DNA from: an uncultured Oscillospiraceae bacterium
Lineage (GTDB): Bacteria; Bacillota; Clostridia; Oscillospirales; Oscillospiraceae
Length of the DNA: 5,569 nucleotides
Direction: 5' to 3'
Assembly (NCBI GenBank): GCA_900754515.1
Contig: CAAEDD010000146.1
Span: forward strand, 1-5,569
The first letter of the stretch is position 1. Each line of letters begins with the position of its first letter. Of the stretch, positions 5,232 to 5,569 are shown piece by piece. Made by a program: the position numbers and the translations under genes. The notes under the pieces are model-generated. The model did not search any database. It was not told where the DNA came from and was given only the letters and a program-made list of their open reading frames with translations.

Positions 5232-5569
5232 TTGAGCTTACGAGAGAGATTCAAGCGCTGGCGTGACTTCACGGCAAAGACCATGTCCGGCATGAGCTTC
5301 CGGCAGAAGCTGAGCTATCTGCTGTACTATTACAAGGGCTGGATCTTTGGCCTGCTGCTGATAGTCATGCTGGGGGCATACATAGGCGATGCGGTGGCGC
5401 AATCAAAAAAGGAAATCATACTCCAGGGGTTCTTTACCAACGACATCTATGGCCTGTTTGATGCCGGTGAAATACAGAAAGATTACACTGAAGTCCGAGC
5501 CCCCGCGGAAAACCAGGTCATAATATTTGATGATGATCTTTATATAGATCTGGGCGGCGAGGCCACTGA
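5232..5569 (+). CDS. Single-pass membrane protein of unknown function, 3' end outside window
   Basis: The frame is open from a TTG at 5232 to the right edge, giving 112 codons of an incomplete gene. The TTG is chosen because GGAGG (5221-5225) lies 6 bases upstream, an excellent ribosome site. The first in-frame ATG, at 5283 (codon 18), has none. The predicted N-terminus is basic (R4, R6, K8, R9, R11, K16, R24, K26) and precedes one clear membrane segment at about 36-54, so the rest should face outside. A Q-S-K-K-E-I-I-L-Q-G-F-F-T-N stretch follows at 57-70, and the visible end is acidic. It starts 12 bases after the YesL-type stop and must belong to the same operon. I have an impression of similar uncharacterised proteins following YesL genes in Clostridia, but I cannot assign a function. 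Confidence 0.75.
   Translation, partial: MSLRERFKRWRDFTAKTMSGMSFRQKLSYLLYYYKGWIFGLLLIVMLGAYIGDAVAQSKKEIILQGFFTNDIYGLFDAGEIQKDYTEVRAPAENQVIIFDDDLYIDLGGEAT

Noticed and set aside
5111..5293. Minus-strand 60-codon open frame near the right end
   Set aside because: It is antisense to the end of the YesL-type gene and the start of the next one, with no supporting signals.

Overview
The window looks like a chromosomal segment of a low- to mid-GC Firmicute, probably a Clostridia-class anaerobe of the Lachnospiraceae/Oscillospiraceae type. The signs are a lipoprotein-type solute-binding protein, CUT1-family permeases with no dedicated ATPase beside them, a YesL/DUF624 membrane protein (a family concentrated in Firmicutes), strong AGGAGG-type ribosome sites and sigma-A promoters with extended -10 elements. 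The genus cannot be named from this sequence.

Layout: two divergent transcription units share a 341-base control region (3463-3803). Leftward (minus strand) run a UgpB-like solute-binding lipoprotein (2128-3462), a stem-loop with a poor U-tract (2060-2096), a UgpA/MalF-like permease (1060-2010) and a UgpE/MalG-like permease (178-1041), ending at a strong intrinsic terminator (85-122). A second hairpin (39-71) is better placed to end a rightward transcript entering from the left. Bases 1-177 hold no gene I can support. Rightward (plus strand) run a cytosolic glycerophosphodiester phosphodiesterase (3804-4529), a YesL/DUF624 membrane protein (4542-5219) and the N-terminal 112 codons of a single-pass membrane protein of unknown function (TTG start at 5232) that leaves the window. 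The last three genes are 12 bases apart and should form one operon.

How it may work: a ligand is captured outside the membrane by the lipoprotein, passes through the two permeases driven by an ATPase encoded elsewhere (probably a shared MsmX/UgpC-type protein), and is hydrolysed inside by the phosphodiesterase. The gene set resembles the E. coli ugpBAECQ system without ugpC, so glycerophosphodiesters or glycerol-3-phosphate are the leading candidate ligands. The pocket of the binding protein keeps several UgpB positions but appears to lack the phosphate-binding arginine at its usual place, so the true ligand is open. The two promoters are near copies in architecture (TTGAAA/T, 17-base spacer, TGnTATACT), and several inverted and direct repeats around them suggest specific regulation. 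The genes are otherwise ordinary. The parts that deserve a second look are the pairing of a Ugp-like importer with a phosphodiesterase-YesL operon, the pocket substitutions, and the repeats in the control region.
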